A DNA stretch of 64,000 nt. Source: Gp6-AA40 sp036802945 (GTDB lineage: Bacteria; Acidobacteriota; Vicinamibacteria; Vicinamibacterales; UBA2999). The notes beneath the pieces are model-generated. The model was not told the DNA's origin. It saw only the letters and a program-made list of their open reading frames with translations, and searched no databases. The stretch is from positions 1-64,000 of the forward strand of contig DAIRVG010000010.1 in assembly GCA_036802945.1 (NCBI GenBank), written 5' to 3'. The position numbers and the translations under genes are program-made. This document shows positions 7,937-16,771 of the stretch, piece by piece. Position 1 is the stretch's first letter. Each line of letters starts with the position of its first letter.

Positions 7937-9099
7937 ACGTTTAATTCTAGCGCCTGGGCCGCATCCCGGGCGCAGTCACGTGCCCACGCATCCACCCGGC
8001 GTACCAGGTCGAGGGTTGTGACTCTTTCGACATCGTGCGCGTCCATCGTCTTTTGTATGACGCGCGGGATGGCCATAAAGCCGAGCTTCCCCTGAAGAAA
8101 AGATTCGACGGCGATTTCATTGGCCGCATTCAACACGGCGGGAAGGGTCCCGCCGGTCCGAAGAGCGCGATACGCCAGGTCGAGACACGGAAACCGATCG
8201 CGTGCAGGAGCGTGAAACTCAAGTCTCCCCGCCCGCATCAGATCGAGACGGGGCAGGGCTGTCTCCCACCGTTCTGGATACGAACACGCATATTGAATGG
8301 GCAGGCGCATGTCGGTTACCCCGAGCTGGGCAATCACCGAACCGTCCGTCAGTTCGACCATCGAGTGCACGATGGACTGCGGATGAATAACGACGTCGAT
8401 CTGATCGGCGGACACGCCGAACAGCCAGTGGGCCTCGATGACCTCGAGCCCCTTGTTCATCAACGTGGCGGAGTCGATTGTGATTTTGCGGCCCATCTTC
8501 CAGGTCGGGTGCTGCAGGGCAGCGACCGCATCGACCTTCTCGAGCGCGTCGGTCGTGAAATCGCGGAACGGGCCGCCCGACGCCGTGAGAATCAGCCTCC
8601 GGATCTCCTGCCGATCGCGTCCATGGAGGCACTGGTGGATGGCGTTGTGTTCGCTGTCGACCGGAAGGATCGGGACGCCTCGTCGGCGGGCGGCCTCGGT
8701 CACGAGCTCGCCCGCCATGACGAGGACTTCCTTGTTGGCGAGGGCGACGGTCTTCCCTGCGTCAATTGCCGCAAGTACGGCCTCGAGGCCCGCTGTTCCC
8801 GAGGACGCGCAAATCACGATGTCCACCGCTTCGTGGGTCGCCACCGCAACCAACCCGTCGGTGCCGCCGAGGATCTCCACCTCGTTTCCGCCACATGCGA
8901 CCCGCAGGCGATCCGCACCCTCAGCGGTCGCCATGGCGACGACCCACGGACGGTAACGCGCCACCTGCTCGGCGAGCAGCCCGGCATTGTCGCCGGCCGC
9001 CAGAGCGGCCACGCGCAGACGATCGGGATGGGCATCGACGACCGACAGCGCGCTCTGGCCGATGGAACCGGTCGATCCGAGAATCGCGAGGTGTTTCAC
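7933..9099 (-). CDS. dxr: 1-deoxy-D-xylulose 5-phosphate reductoisomerase
   Basis: 388 residues; NADPH-dependent conversion of DXP to 2-C-methyl-D-erythritol 4-phosphate, the committed step of the MEP isoprenoid pathway. The NADPH loop is GSTGSIGQSAL at 8-18, the metal and substrate region VDSEHNAIHQ is near 150, and TIDSATLMNKGLEVIEAHWLF lies near 205-225. It overlaps both rseP and cdsA by 4 bases, so it belongs to one tight operon supplying isoprenyl units to the adjacent UppS. Confidence 0.97.
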   Translation of the reverse strand: MKHLAILGSTGSIGQSALSVVDAHPDRLRVAALAAGDNAGLLAEQVARYRPWVVAMATAEGADRLRVACGGNEVEILGGTDGLVAVATHEAVDIVICASSGTAGLEAVLAAIDAGKTVALANKEVLVMAGELVTEAARRRGVPILPVDSEHNAIHQCLHGRDRQEIRRLILTASGGPFRDFTTDALEKVDAVAALQHPTWKMGRKITIDSATLMNKGLEVIEAHWLFGVSADQIDVVIHPQSIVHSMVELTDGSVIAQLGVTDMRLPIQYACSYPERWETALPRLDLMRAGRLEFHAPARDRFPCLDLAYRALRTGGTLPAVLNAANEIAVESFLQGKLGFMAIPRVIQKTMDAHDVERVTTLDLVRRVDAWARDCARDAAQALELNV

Positions 9100-9875
9100 G
9101 CCACGCGGCCCTGGAGCACCATGAAGTAAAAGACGGGGATGGCGAACAGGAGCGCATCGATGCGATCCAGGACGCCACCGTGACCGGGAATCAGCGCGGA
9201 GCTGTCTTTCACATTCGCGAGACGCTTCAGGCGTGATTCGAACAGGTCGCCGATGATCCCGAGTAACACGATGATCGCGCCGAGAAGCACACGGGTGACC
9301 ATCGGGGTGGCCGGGAAGACGAAGCCGAGCGCGAGCATCATGAACAGCGTCCCGAACACGACCCCGCCGATCGCGCCCTCAATGGTCTTCTTCGGGCTGA
9401 TGGCGGGCGCAAGAGACCGCCGGCCGAATGCACGCCCGGTGTAGTACTGCGCGGAATCGCTGACGACAATCGTCGCGATGAGCACGACCGTGCCCTTCCA
9501 GCCGGCGAGGGCGTGCAGCGCCACGAGCATCCCTAGCGGTGCGCCGATGTACATCGGCGCAACCAGATCGACCGCCGCCTCCTGGACGGTCCGTCCCTGT
9601 CGCAACACGGCGAACGCAAGCCACGCGACGACGAACATCGAGAGGAGCACGATGCTGAGAGGCGCAGGGACGGCAGCCCACCAGCATGTGTAGATCACCG
9701 CGGCAATCACGATCCAGCGTACGACGCCCCGCGGTCTGGCGGTGATCCGCAGGTACTCGTCGGCGGCCAGTCCGGCGATCGCGCACACAAGCACGCGAAG
9801 GGCGACGAAGGGGAGGAACAGGATGGCCGCGAGCGCGGCCGCGGCGAGGACAACGCCGCTGATGACGCGCGTCAT
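9096..9875 (-). CDS. cdsA: Phosphatidate cytidylyltransferase
   Basis: 259 residues, inner-membrane enzyme making CDP-diacylglycerol from phosphatidate and CTP. About eight hydrophobic segments are visible. The family signature SRLKRLANVKDSSALIPGHG, followed by GVLDRIDALLF, is at about 210-245 and contains the metal-binding aspartates. The start abuts the uppS stop directly. Confidence 0.95.
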   Translation of the reverse strand: MTRVISGVVLAAAALAAILFLPFVALRVLVCAIAGLAADEYLRITARPRGVVRWIVIAAVIYTCWWAAVPAPLSIVLLSMFVVAWLAFAVLRQGRTVQEAAVDLVAPMYIGAPLGMLVALHALAGWKGTVVLIATIVVSDSAQYYTGRAFGRRSLAPAISPKKTIEGAIGGVVFGTLFMMLALGFVFPATPMVTRVLLGAIIVLLGIIGDLFESRLKRLANVKDSSALIPGHGGVLDRIDALLFAIPVFYFMVLQGRVA

Positions 9876-10667
9876 TTATTTCGCGTTGGCGACCGCGGGC
9901 GACGGACTGATGCCGCCGTAGCGCCGCTCGCGCTTCTGGTACGCGAGTACGGCCTCGAGGAGGTGCCGGCGCCGGAAGTCGGGCCACAGCGTCTCGGTGA
10001 CGTAAATCTCCGCGTACGCGATCTGCCAGAGCAGGTAATTGCTGACCCGCATCTCGCCGCTTGTTCGAATCAGCAAGTCCGGATCGGGCTGCCCCGCCGT
10101 GTACAGGAAACTCGCGAAGCGCTGTTCGTCCAGATGCTCCGGGAGGATACCGGATTCGATCGCGCGCCGCGCCGCATCGACGATCTCCGCGCGCCCCCCG
10201 TAGTTCAGCGCGATATTGAACAGCATGCCGCTGTCCTTGCCCGTGCGATCGATCGCGGCGCGCAGTTCGTCCTGGATGTCGTGGGAGAGGTCCTCCATCC
10301 GGCCGATCACGTTGAACCTGATGTTGTTGGTGAGGAGTGTCTTCAGCTCGGAGCGGAGGTACCGCTTCAACAGCATCATCAGCGTGCTGATTTCAGCCGC
10401 CGGGCGCTTCCAGTTCTCCATGGAGAACGCGTAGAGCGTGAGGACCCCGACGCCGAGACGGGCGGCGGTTTCAACCGTGTCGCGCACGGCGTCGATGCCG
10501 GCCCGGTGACCCTCGACGCGCGGCAAGTGGCGCTGCGCGGCCCACCGCCCGTTGCCGTCCATGATGATGGCGACGTGCGCCGGCAGGCGATCGAAATTGA
10601 TCTGGCGGACCAGCGTCTCGTCCGGATGGCCGGCCGGAATCCCCGCCAGGAGTTCCTCACGGGACAT
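9876..10667 (-). CDS. uppS: Isoprenyl transferase (undecaprenyl diphosphate synthase)
   Basis: 263 residues; cis-prenyltransferase that extends farnesyl diphosphate to undecaprenyl diphosphate, the lipid carrier for cell-wall synthesis. IIMDGNGRWAAQRHLPRVEG (about 33-52) carries the catalytic aspartate and the P-loop. GEMRVSNYLLWQIAYAE near 205-221 and TLWPDF near 227 complete the family signature. It heads the minus-strand run uppS-cdsA-dxr-rseP. Confidence 0.96.
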   Translation of the reverse strand: MSREELLAGIPAGHPDETLVRQINFDRLPAHVAIIMDGNGRWAAQRHLPRVEGHRAGIDAVRDTVETAARLGVGVLTLYAFSMENWKRPAAEISTLMMLLKRYLRSELKTLLTNNIRFNVIGRMEDLSHDIQDELRAAIDRTGKDSGMLFNIALNYGGRAEIVDAARRAIESGILPEHLDEQRFASFLYTAGQPDPDLLIRTSGEMRVSNYLLWQIAYAEIYVTETLWPDFRRRHLLEAVLAYQKRERRYGGISPSPAVANAK

Positions 10668-10751
10668 CTAATGGCGTGTCTCTTTCAAATTACGACCGGG
10701 CGGCTCCGTTGTCGCGGCCGGGTAATCGACGGTCCACCATCCACTAAGTCC

Positions 10752-11528
10752 TCAATCATAGTCCACCCGGACCAGGAACAACCCGTGCGCGGGCGCCGTT
10801 GCGCCCGCGTCCGCGCGCGTTCCACCCGCAACCAGATCCGCCATGGCCTGTGCCGGACGCCGGCCTCGACCGATATCGACGAGTGTGCCGACGATCGCAC
10901 GCACCATGTGGCGAAGGAAGCCGTCGCCGGTGATTTCATATGTCAGCAGACCGGGAGGGGAGCCTGAGAAGGCCCGCTCTACGCCGACGTGATCACCGTC
11001 GAGCAGCTCGGATCGGTAAATCGTTCGGACCGTGCTGCTCGTCTCGGTCCCCGTGCTCTGAAACGCAGCGAAGTCGTGTGTCCCTGTGAGGGCCGCGGCC
11101 GCCTGTCGCATCGCGTCGACATCGAGCGGCTCAGGCAGGTGCCACACATACGCGCGATCGAAAGGATGTGAAACCGGCGTGGTGCGCATCTCGTATTGGT
11201 AGGTCTTGGAGCGCGCGCTGAAGCGGGCGTGAAAATCAGACGCGGCCTCTGCAACGTCGATGACTCGAATGTCCTCGGGAAGCTGCGCGTTGAGCGCACG
11301 CGCGAGTGTCGCGGTGTCGTGGGTGCATGCGACGCGGGCACTCGCGACCTGTCCACGTGCATGCACGCCGGCATCGGTGCGCCCGGCCCCGTGCACCGTG
11401 ACGGGCGTCCCTTCGAGCCGTGCGAGGACATCTTCGAGAAGACCCTGGATCGACTCGCCTGCCGCTTGCCGCTGCCAGCCGACGAACCGCGTGCCGTCGT
11501 ACGCGATCGTGAGTTTCAGGGTGCGCAT
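10752..11528 (-). CDS. truA: tRNA pseudouridine(38-40) synthase
   Basis: 258 residues; isomerises uridines 38-40 in the tRNA anticodon arm. GAGRTDAGVHARGQVAS (about 47-63) includes the catalytic aspartate; YDGTRFVGWQRQ is at 10-21 and FLRHMVRAIVGTLVDIG near 205. Length is usual for TruA. An 84-base spacer separates it from uppS, so it may be transcribed with that operon. Confidence 0.95.
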   Translation of the reverse strand: MRTLKLTIAYDGTRFVGWQRQAAGESIQGLLEDVLARLEGTPVTVHGAGRTDAGVHARGQVASARVACTHDTATLARALNAQLPEDIRVIDVAEAASDFHARFSARSKTYQYEMRTTPVSHPFDRAYVWHLPEPLDVDAMRQAAAALTGTHDFAAFQSTGTETSSTVRTIYRSELLDGDHVGVERAFSGSPPGLLTYEITGDGFLRHMVRAIVGTLVDIGRGRRPAQAMADLVAGGTRADAGATAPAHGLFLVRVDYD

Positions 11529-11540
11529 GACTCTGCGACG

Positions 11541-11606
11541 GCCGACAGAGGCTCAAAGACACAAAGAGTCAGTTGGATTTCTCTGGGACTTCGTGTCTCT
11601 ACGGCC
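11541..11606. repeat. Inverted array of CACAAAGAG-type units
   Basis: Left arm: GCCGACAGAGGCTCAAAGAC and further ACAAAGAGTC. Right arm: TTTCTCTGGGACTTCGTGTC and CTCTACGGC. It occupies the truA-pyrE spacer and could fold as a hairpin. It is a degenerate copy of the ACACAGAG family also at 19029 and 33303. Confidence 0.7.
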
Positions 11607-11616
11607 GGAGCCACGG

Positions 11617-12201
11617 CTAGACGGTCCGCGATCCCGGTTTCACGACGGGCTGGCCCGCGGCGCAGAGGGGGCACGACTCCGGGGGGTAGGTCGGAAGCGA
11701 CACGGTGGCCAGCGCATGAAACGGCACATCAATCTGCTGCTGCCCGCCACTGCGGTCGATAATTGCAGCAGCGGCCACGACGTCCGCCCCGGCGGCACGC
11801 GCGAGCTCGATCGTCTCCCGGGTCGAGCCGCCCGTCGTCACGACGTCCTCGACGACCAGGACCTTTTCGCCGGGCGACAGCATGAAGCCGCGCCGCAGCG
11901 CCAGCGTGGCGTCCTGCCGCTCGGCGAAGATCGCGCGCACGCCCAGGGCGCGCGCGACTTCGTGACCGATGACGATGCCGCCCAGAGCTGGCGACAGCAC
12001 CGTCTGCGCGCCAAGTGAGCGGACGCGCTCCGCGATTGCGGTGCCGCAAACTTCCGCGTCGCCCGGATGCTGAAGGACGAGCGCACACTGGAGGTAGCCG
12101 GAACTGTGCAGTCCGGACGTGAGACGGAAGTGTCCTTCGAGCAGCGCACCGACCCGGCGGAAACGATCGAGGATGGCATCGGCAGTCACAAATGTCATCA
12201 T
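11617..12201 (-). CDS. pyrE: Orotate phosphoribosyltransferase
   Basis: 194 residues from the ATG pair at 12201/12198; converts orotate and PRPP to OMP. The PRPP loop VLVVEDVVTTGGSTRETI is near residues 110-127. HFRLTSGLHSSGYLQCALV near 25-43 is typical of the OPRT branch that ends with a CPLC motif, here CPLCAAGQPVVKPGSR. It is well apart from the main pyr cluster at 24-30 kb, which carries a related paralogue (24049-24669). Divergent from the TolC gene. Confidence 0.9.
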   Translation of the reverse strand: MMTFVTADAILDRFRRVGALLEGHFRLTSGLHSSGYLQCALVLQHPGDAEVCGTAIAERVRSLGAQTVLSPALGGIVIGHEVARALGVRAIFAERQDATLALRRGFMLSPGEKVLVVEDVVTTGGSTRETIELARAAGADVVAAAAIIDRSGGQQQIDVPFHALATVSLPTYPPESCPLCAAGQPVVKPGSRTV

Positions 12202-12256
12202 ACGTTCATCTATCTGCCACACGCGCAATGCGAACGTCGACATACGTTGTCAGTGC

Positions 12257-12264
12257 GGAGGTGA
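12257..12264 (+). promoter_or_regulatory. Strong ribosome binding site for the TolC-like gene
   Basis: GGAGGTGA lies 5 bases before the ATG at 12270. This selects that start over the in-frame ATG at 12192, which would read through the divergent pyrE leader. Confidence 0.75.
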
Positions 12265-12269
12265 GACCA

Positions 12270-13961
12270 ATGCGTATGACCATTATTCGAATCGTCTTCT
12301 TGATTGTGATCCTTGCAAGCTGGAACCCTCTGCCGGCATCCGCGCAGATCGGTGTGCCCGTTGCAACCGCGCCCGGCGCGCAGGTGCGCCGCCTGACTGT
12401 GGATGAAGCCGTGAGGCTCGCGCTGGAGAACAATCTCGGTATCCAAATCGCGAGAATCAATCCTCTGATCCAGGATCTCACGGTCGCCGTCGCGCGATCG
12501 GCGTGGGCACCGACGTTCAACACCACGATGCAGGGATCGAGCACCGACCTCCCCAACAACAGCTTCCTGTCCGGCACCCTGAGCGACAAAACGACCAACG
12601 GCCGCGCGGCCAGCAACGTTGGCGTCACGCAGCTGACGAAGTGGGGTGGCAGTTACAGCGTCGGATGGGACAGCGCGCGCAGCACCACCACGAACCTCTT
12701 CTCGAATTTCTCGCCGCAGCTCCAGTCGTCGCTGTCGATCGACATCACGCAGCCGCTCCTGCGCAACCTCACCATCGACAGCCCGCGGCAGGAAGTGCGC
12801 CTGAGCGAGAACAACCGGGAGATCGCGGACATCGATGTGCGGCAAACAGTGGTCGGGACGTCGAGGTTGGTGCGCGAGGCATACTGGGATCTGGCGTACG
12901 CGAACGCGGCGCTCGTCGTGTTCCAGCAGTCGCTCGACCTCGCGCGCGAGTCGCTGCGCGAAACGAATACGCGGATCCAGATTGGCACCACACCCCCGAT
13001 CGATGCCGTCGAGGCGGAGGCCGAGGTGGCGACTCGCGACGAAGCAGTGATCGTCGCGCAGGCGCAAATCGAAACCGCCCAGGATACGCTTCGCGCGCTC
13101 GTCTTCAACCCGTCGGCGCCCGATTTCTGGACGACAAGGATCGAGCCGGTAGATCTGCCGGCCTTCGAGCCGATGCCGGTCGACGTCGATGGAGTCGTAC
13201 GGAACGCGCTCCAGATGCGGACCGACCTGGAGCAGGCGCGCAAAACGATCGAAGCGACCGACATCAACATTCGCTACTTCCGCAACCAGTCGCTTCCTGA
13301 CGTGACCGCGAACTTCAACTATGGGCTGACCGGGCTCGGCGGGAGGCAATTTCTGCGCGGCGCCGGTTTCCCTGGACCCATCGTCGGTCAGTCGCAACGA
13401 AGTTTTGGGTCGGTGCTGAGCGATCTGTTTGGAAACCAGTTCCCGAGCTGGACGGCCTCCCTCAACATCAGTTACCCACTGGGCCGCAGCCAGCAGGAAG
13501 CGAGCCTTGCCCGCGCGCGGCTGCTGGCCAGCCAGGAGCAGACGCAGTTGAGGAACGCCGAGCTGCAGGTCGTGACGGCGGTGCGGAACGTCGCGCGGCA
13601 GGTCCTGACGAACCAGAAGCGGGTCGAAAGCACGCGCGTGTCGCGCGGGCTCGCCGAGCAACGCCTCGACGCCGAGCAGCGAAAGCTGGCGGCGGGCACG
13701 TCGACGAACTTCATCGTGTTCCAGACGCAACGGGACCTTGCCCAGGCGCGCAACAACGAGTTGAGCGCGATTCTGGATTACAACCGGTCGCTGGTGGACC
13801 TCGAGACGATCCAGCAGGCGCCGCTCAGCGGCAGCACAGGCAATGCGACAGCAGCCGTCACGACTGGAGGCGTCAGGACTGGACCGACAACGATCCAGAT
13901 TGGGACGACCGCGACAGGAACGGCCGCGACGGGAGCGACCGCGACGGGAACGGCGCGGTAA
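12270..13961 (+). CDS. TolC-family outer membrane efflux protein
   Basis: 563 residues. The signal peptide ends at about residue 26 (PASAQ). Then come two TolC-type repeats of long alpha-helix and beta-strand: LTVDEAVRLALENN near 45, and NISYPLGRSQQEASLARARL followed by heptad-rich helices near 400-480. Such proteins form trimeric outer-membrane channels for type I secretion or RND/ABC efflux. No membrane-fusion protein or pump is adjacent, so the partner is unknown. The last 35 residues are a low-complexity Gly/Ala/Thr tail built from TATGTA-like repeats. Confidence 0.9.
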   Translation: MRMTIIRIVFLIVILASWNPLPASAQIGVPVATAPGAQVRRLTVDEAVRLALENNLGIQIARINPLIQDLTVAVARSAWAPTFNTTMQGSSTDLPNNSFLSGTLSDKTTNGRAASNVGVTQLTKWGGSYSVGWDSARSTTTNLFSNFSPQLQSSLSIDITQPLLRNLTIDSPRQEVRLSENNREIADIDVRQTVVGTSRLVREAYWDLAYANAALVVFQQSLDLARESLRETNTRIQIGTTPPIDAVEAEAEVATRDEAVIVAQAQIETAQDTLRALVFNPSAPDFWTTRIEPVDLPAFEPMPVDVDGVVRNALQMRTDLEQARKTIEATDINIRYFRNQSLPDVTANFNYGLTGLGGRQFLRGAGFPGPIVGQSQRSFGSVLSDLFGNQFPSWTASLNISYPLGRSQQEASLARARLLASQEQTQLRNAELQVVTAVRNVARQVLTNQKRVESTRVSRGLAEQRLDAEQRKLAAGTSTNFIVFQTQRDLAQARNNELSAILDYNRSLVDLETIQQAPLSGSTGNATAAVTTGGVRTGPTTIQIGTTATGTAATGATATGTAR

Positions 13962-14046
13962 TTCAAAATGCAAAATTCAAGATGCAAAATCTCGCGGATT
14001 TGGATGCACGCGTAGTGTTTGCCTTTTGCATTTTGCATCTTGCATT
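13962..14046. repeat. Inverted array of ATGCAAA heptads
   Basis: Left arm: TTCAAAATGCAAAATTCAAG and ATGCAAAATC. Right arm: GCCTTTTGCATTTTGCATC and TTGCATT. The arms are close reverse complements around a 31-base spacer. It fills the TolC-glycosyltransferase junction. A close relative with the same heptad sits at the dacB start (42531-42662). Confidence 0.92.
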
Positions 14047-14064
14047 GCCTGCGTAGGCTCATCC

Positions 14065-14801
14065 GTGCCGAAGCTCTCGGTCACGATCATCACGCTCAAC
14101 GAAGCGGAGCACATCGCCCCCGCCATCGCGTCCGCATCCTGGGCCGACGAGATCATCGTCGTCGATTCAGGCAGTACCGACGGAACGGTGGATATCGCGC
14201 GGACGGCAGGCGCCCGCGTGCTGACGCGTGAATGGAGCGGCTACGTCGATCAGAAGAACTTCGCTGCCGGGGCCGCGTCCAACGACTGGATCTTCTCGCT
14301 CGATGCGGACGAGCGCATTCCGCCGGCGCTCGCGGACGAGATTCGAGACATCATGGCCAGCGACCCGTCGGTCCACGGCTATCGCGGGCCTCGCGTCACC
14401 TATCACCTTGGACGCTGGATTCGCACCACGGATTTCTATCCCGACTATCAGACGAGGCTCTACGATCGGCGCTTTGCACGATGGCGAGGCCGCTACGTCC
14501 ACGAGTCGGTTGCGGTCGATGGTCCGGCAGGGCGCCTGAACAATGACCTGGAGCACTACTCTTTCAGCGACCTGCGCGATCAGATCAAGCGGATCAACCA
14601 GTACTCGACGTTGTCGGCGTTGCAGATGTACGAGGCGGGGCGACGAACGGGGCCGGTGGAAATCCTCGTCCATCCACCTGCGGCTTTTCTCCGGAATTAC
14701 GTGTTGCGACGCGGGTTCCTCGACGGAACTGCGGGACTCACGATCTCATTGATGAACGCTTGGGGCGTGGCGCTGAAGTTCATGAAGTTGTGGGAACTTC
14801 A
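14065..14801 (+). CDS. Family 2 glycosyltransferase, WaaE/KdtX-like (3' end lost in gap)
   Basis: At least 245 residues; the 3' end runs into the N block. The GTG at 14065 gives MPKLSVTIITLNEAEHI, the usual start of this family; the frame upstream is translated repeat. DSGSTDGTVDIA near 32-43 and SLDADERIP near 75-83 are the nucleotide-sugar DXD-type motifs. The C-terminal region with YVLRRGFLDGTAGL is typical of LPS-core glycosyltransferases such as WaaE. Probably cytoplasmic face of the inner membrane, acting on lipopolysaccharide or another surface glycan. Confidence 0.85.
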
Positions 14802-14901
14802 NNNNNNNNNNNNNNNNNNNNNNNNNNNNNNNNNNNNNNNNNNNNNNNNNNNNNNNNNNNNNNNNNNNNNNNNNNNNNNNNNNNNNNNNNNNNNNNNNNN
14901 N
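14802..14901. other. Assembly gap 1 (100 N)
   Basis: Exactly 100 N, the conventional scaffold gap of unknown size. It separates the glycosyltransferase from a short minus-strand gene; both are cut. Confidence 0.99.
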
Positions 14902-15147
14902 GGTCCGATCGGCGGCAATCGCTCGCAGGAGCGGAATGCGTCTTGAGGCGTCGGCGAGTTCGGGCTTCTGGTTCTCTATTGGAAGGGCCGCGGTCGGCTC
15001 GCGCTCCGGAGCGGGCTCAGCCATTTTCTCGGACAATAGATAGCAGGCGAGGGACGTGTACACGTCGTACACCTGCCCCTTCGAGAGGCGGGAGAGCTGT
15101 ATTCCGTCAATACTGCCCGTTAGTGTCTTTGTAATCCGTACGCGCAT
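14902..15147 (-). CDS. Small hypothetical protein (3' end in gap)
   Basis: At least 82 residues from the ATG at 15147 (MRVRITKTLTGSIDGIQLSR) to the N block. The first 45 residues look compact, with GSIDGIQLSRLSKGQVYDV, and are followed by an acidic/proline linker (AEPAPEREPTAA). No domain is recognised with confidence and no ribosome site is obvious. An in-frame upstream start at 15198 is possible. Composition is consistent with real coding sequence. Confidence 0.5.
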
Positions 15148-15200
15148 GAAGGGGGAGCAAACCCGGGAACTGGAGAAGCAATTCAAATCTTGGTCCATCC

Positions 15201-15980
15201 TTAATTACGGACGGGTGCTTTCGGTTGACACACACTGCGTAGCGGACATTGCCGGCTGCCCTGGGCACGGCCAAATCCACACGCGTTCATCATTCCCACG
15301 TGGCAGAGAGAAAAGTCGTAGCGGACGGGATCGGCGTGGTCGAGCGCGCGAAGCGATGAGGTGATCTCCGCAGCCATCTTCCACCCTGGACTGACGTAGC
15401 GCGTAAGGCGCAGGCATCGTCCAAGGCGGATCACATGTGTATCCAGAGGAATGATGAGCCTGGCAGGTGACACCCCTGTCCACACGCCGAGATCGATCGC
15501 GTCGCTTCGGACCATCCATCGAAGAAACAGGTTGAGGCGTTTGCATGCGCTCCCGGCGGACGGGCGCGGAAAGAAATAGCAGACGCCGGGCCGCTTCGGC
15601 ATGCGCCCGTATGCTGCCTTGAGATCGGTCTGCAGCGCGCGCGTGGAAAACGCATCGAGCGCCGGACCGATGTCCGGCGCGCTCGGATCGTCACCCGCGA
15701 CGAAGAATTGTTCGATTGAGCCCGATTCCCGCAGCATGCGCTGCAGGACGAGCAGCAGCGCGACGAGGTCGCGGCCGCGAATCCACCGATGGACGAGCGG
15801 ATCGATGGCCGTACGGTCTCTGGCCGGCTCGAATGAGCGGACGAAGGCGGCGGGCCTCGTCCCCATGACCGCGAGGAGTGACTCGATCGACTGCAGCACG
15901 CTCGCGACCCGTCCGAACGCGAGCGCCGCCGCGCAGAACCCCACCACCTCCCGATCCTCCGCCGCCTCATAGCGCCGCAC
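15201..15980 (-). CDS. TIGR02757 (DUF2400) family protein, probably 5'-damaged
   Basis: 259 residues from the first available start, a GTG at 15980. The protein shows RPGVCYFFPRPSAGSACKRL, NLFLRWMVRSDAIDLGVW and a C-terminal cysteine set (SLCHVG...CGFG...CPLRSVC) resembling a DNA-glycosylase/HhH fold with an Fe-S-like cluster; function unknown. Reading upstream in frame gives 28 more residues (LEDLYRTFDHVNSATDPIQI included) that look like genuine protein. At 16067-16065, where ATG would be expected, the codon is AAG, immediately next to a CTTCGTG repeat. The native start therefore seems lost or mis-sequenced. Confidence 0.78.
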   Translation of the reverse strand: MRRYEAAEDREVVGFCAAALAFGRVASVLQSIESLLAVMGTRPAAFVRSFEPARDRTAIDPLVHRWIRGRDLVALLLVLQRMLRESGSIEQFFVAGDDPSAPDIGPALDAFSTRALQTDLKAAYGRMPKRPGVCYFFPRPSAGSACKRLNLFLRWMVRSDAIDLGVWTGVSPARLIIPLDTHVIRLGRCLRLTRYVSPGWKMAAEITSSLRALDHADPVRYDFSLCHVGMMNACGFGRAQGSRQCPLRSVCQPKAPVRN

Positions 15981-16063
15981 GATCTGGATCGGATCGGTGG
16001 CTGAGTTGACGTGATCGAATGTTCGATAGAGATCCTCGAGACGCGGGCCGACCGATAGTGGAT

Positions 16064-16103
16064 TCTTCGTGACCTTCGTATCCTTCGTGTCCTTCGTGGT
16101 TTA
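16064..16103. repeat. Single-orientation CTTCGTG array
   Basis: Four copies of CTTCGTGNC/CTTCGTATC in tandem, ending GGTTTA. It has no opposite arm. It touches the apparent lost start codon of the TIGR02757 gene on one side and the stop codon of the CMD-family gene (16101) on the other. Confidence 0.85.
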
Positions 16104-16670
16104 TTTCGGGAACGGCGTCAGCGCGGGCGTGTTCCCCGGCGGAAGCGGGAAGCGCGACACATTCAGCACCATCGCGATGAACGAGTAGTACCCGTTCAAA
16201 CCGATCAGATCCATCATCCCCTGCTCGCCAAACTTATCCACCGTCCGCGCATAAGTGTGATCGGTAACGCTGTGAAACTCGTTCAGCTCCGCGGAGAATG
16301 CGTAGACGATCTCCTGATTCTCGCTCATGTTGTCGGGGCGGCGTCCGTCAGCGATGGCCTGGATGGTCGCCTCACCGAGTCCGGCCGTCCTGGCGTCGGC
16401 TACGTGGACGTACCATTCGTATTGCTGCGTCCAGCGGCGCGATTGAAGCAGGATGGCGAACTCACTGACATCGCGCGGCAGTGAATTGCCGAAGCGAAGA
16501 TGGTTTCCCAGCCGCGCCGCGGCCAGCATCAACCCGGGGCTGCGACTGAGCGGGACAAACGGTCCGAAGACCGGCTGTTTCCGCTCGGCGAAGAAGTCCG
16601 CCGCCGCCTTCTTCTGCGCCTCGGTCAGCTTGTCGGCCGGAATTGGCGGAAGGCGGTCCTGCGCGTTCAT
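16101..16670 (-). CDS. Carboxymuconolactone decarboxylase family protein
   Basis: 189 residues from the ATG at 16670, preceded by AAGGG. The AhpD-like/CMD helix region is YEWYVHVADARTAGLGEATI at about residues 100-119, followed by IVYAFSAELNEFHSVTD. The redox CxxC of AhpD is absent, so it is closer to the decarboxylase-like or uncharacterised branch. An upstream in-frame ATG at 16685 would translate the repeat at 16681. Substrate unknown. Confidence 0.82.
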   Translation of the reverse strand: MNAQDRLPPIPADKLTEAQKKAAADFFAERKQPVFGPFVPLSRSPGLMLAAARLGNHLRFGNSLPRDVSEFAILLQSRRWTQQYEWYVHVADARTAGLGEATIQAIADGRRPDNMSENQEIVYAFSAELNEFHSVTDHTYARTVDKFGEQGMMDLIGLNGYYSFIAMVLNVSRFPLPPGNTPALTPFPK

Positions 16671-16680
16671 ATCGACACCC

Positions 16681-16711
16681 TTCATTCGGATCATTCGGCA
16701 GATTCGGAGGC
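16681..16711. repeat. Short ATTCGGATC 9-mer array
   Basis: Three tandem ATTCGGNNN units directly upstream of the CMD-family gene. The unit resembles the GTTCGGATC unit of the 2985-3163 element. No opposite arm is seen. Confidence 0.6.
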
Positions 16712-16771
16712 AGAGCAACGCCCGCCGCACGTCGGCTGCGGACGTCGACAACGATTACAGCGAGCGCCGGC

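Noticed and set aside
12210..13973. 587-residue ORF antisense to the TolC gene
   Set aside because: Shadow frame of high-GC coding sequence with no recognisable domain.
14746..15198. A protein crossing gap 1
   Set aside because: The residues before the gap are antisense to the glycosyltransferase; only the part from 14902 onward is supported.
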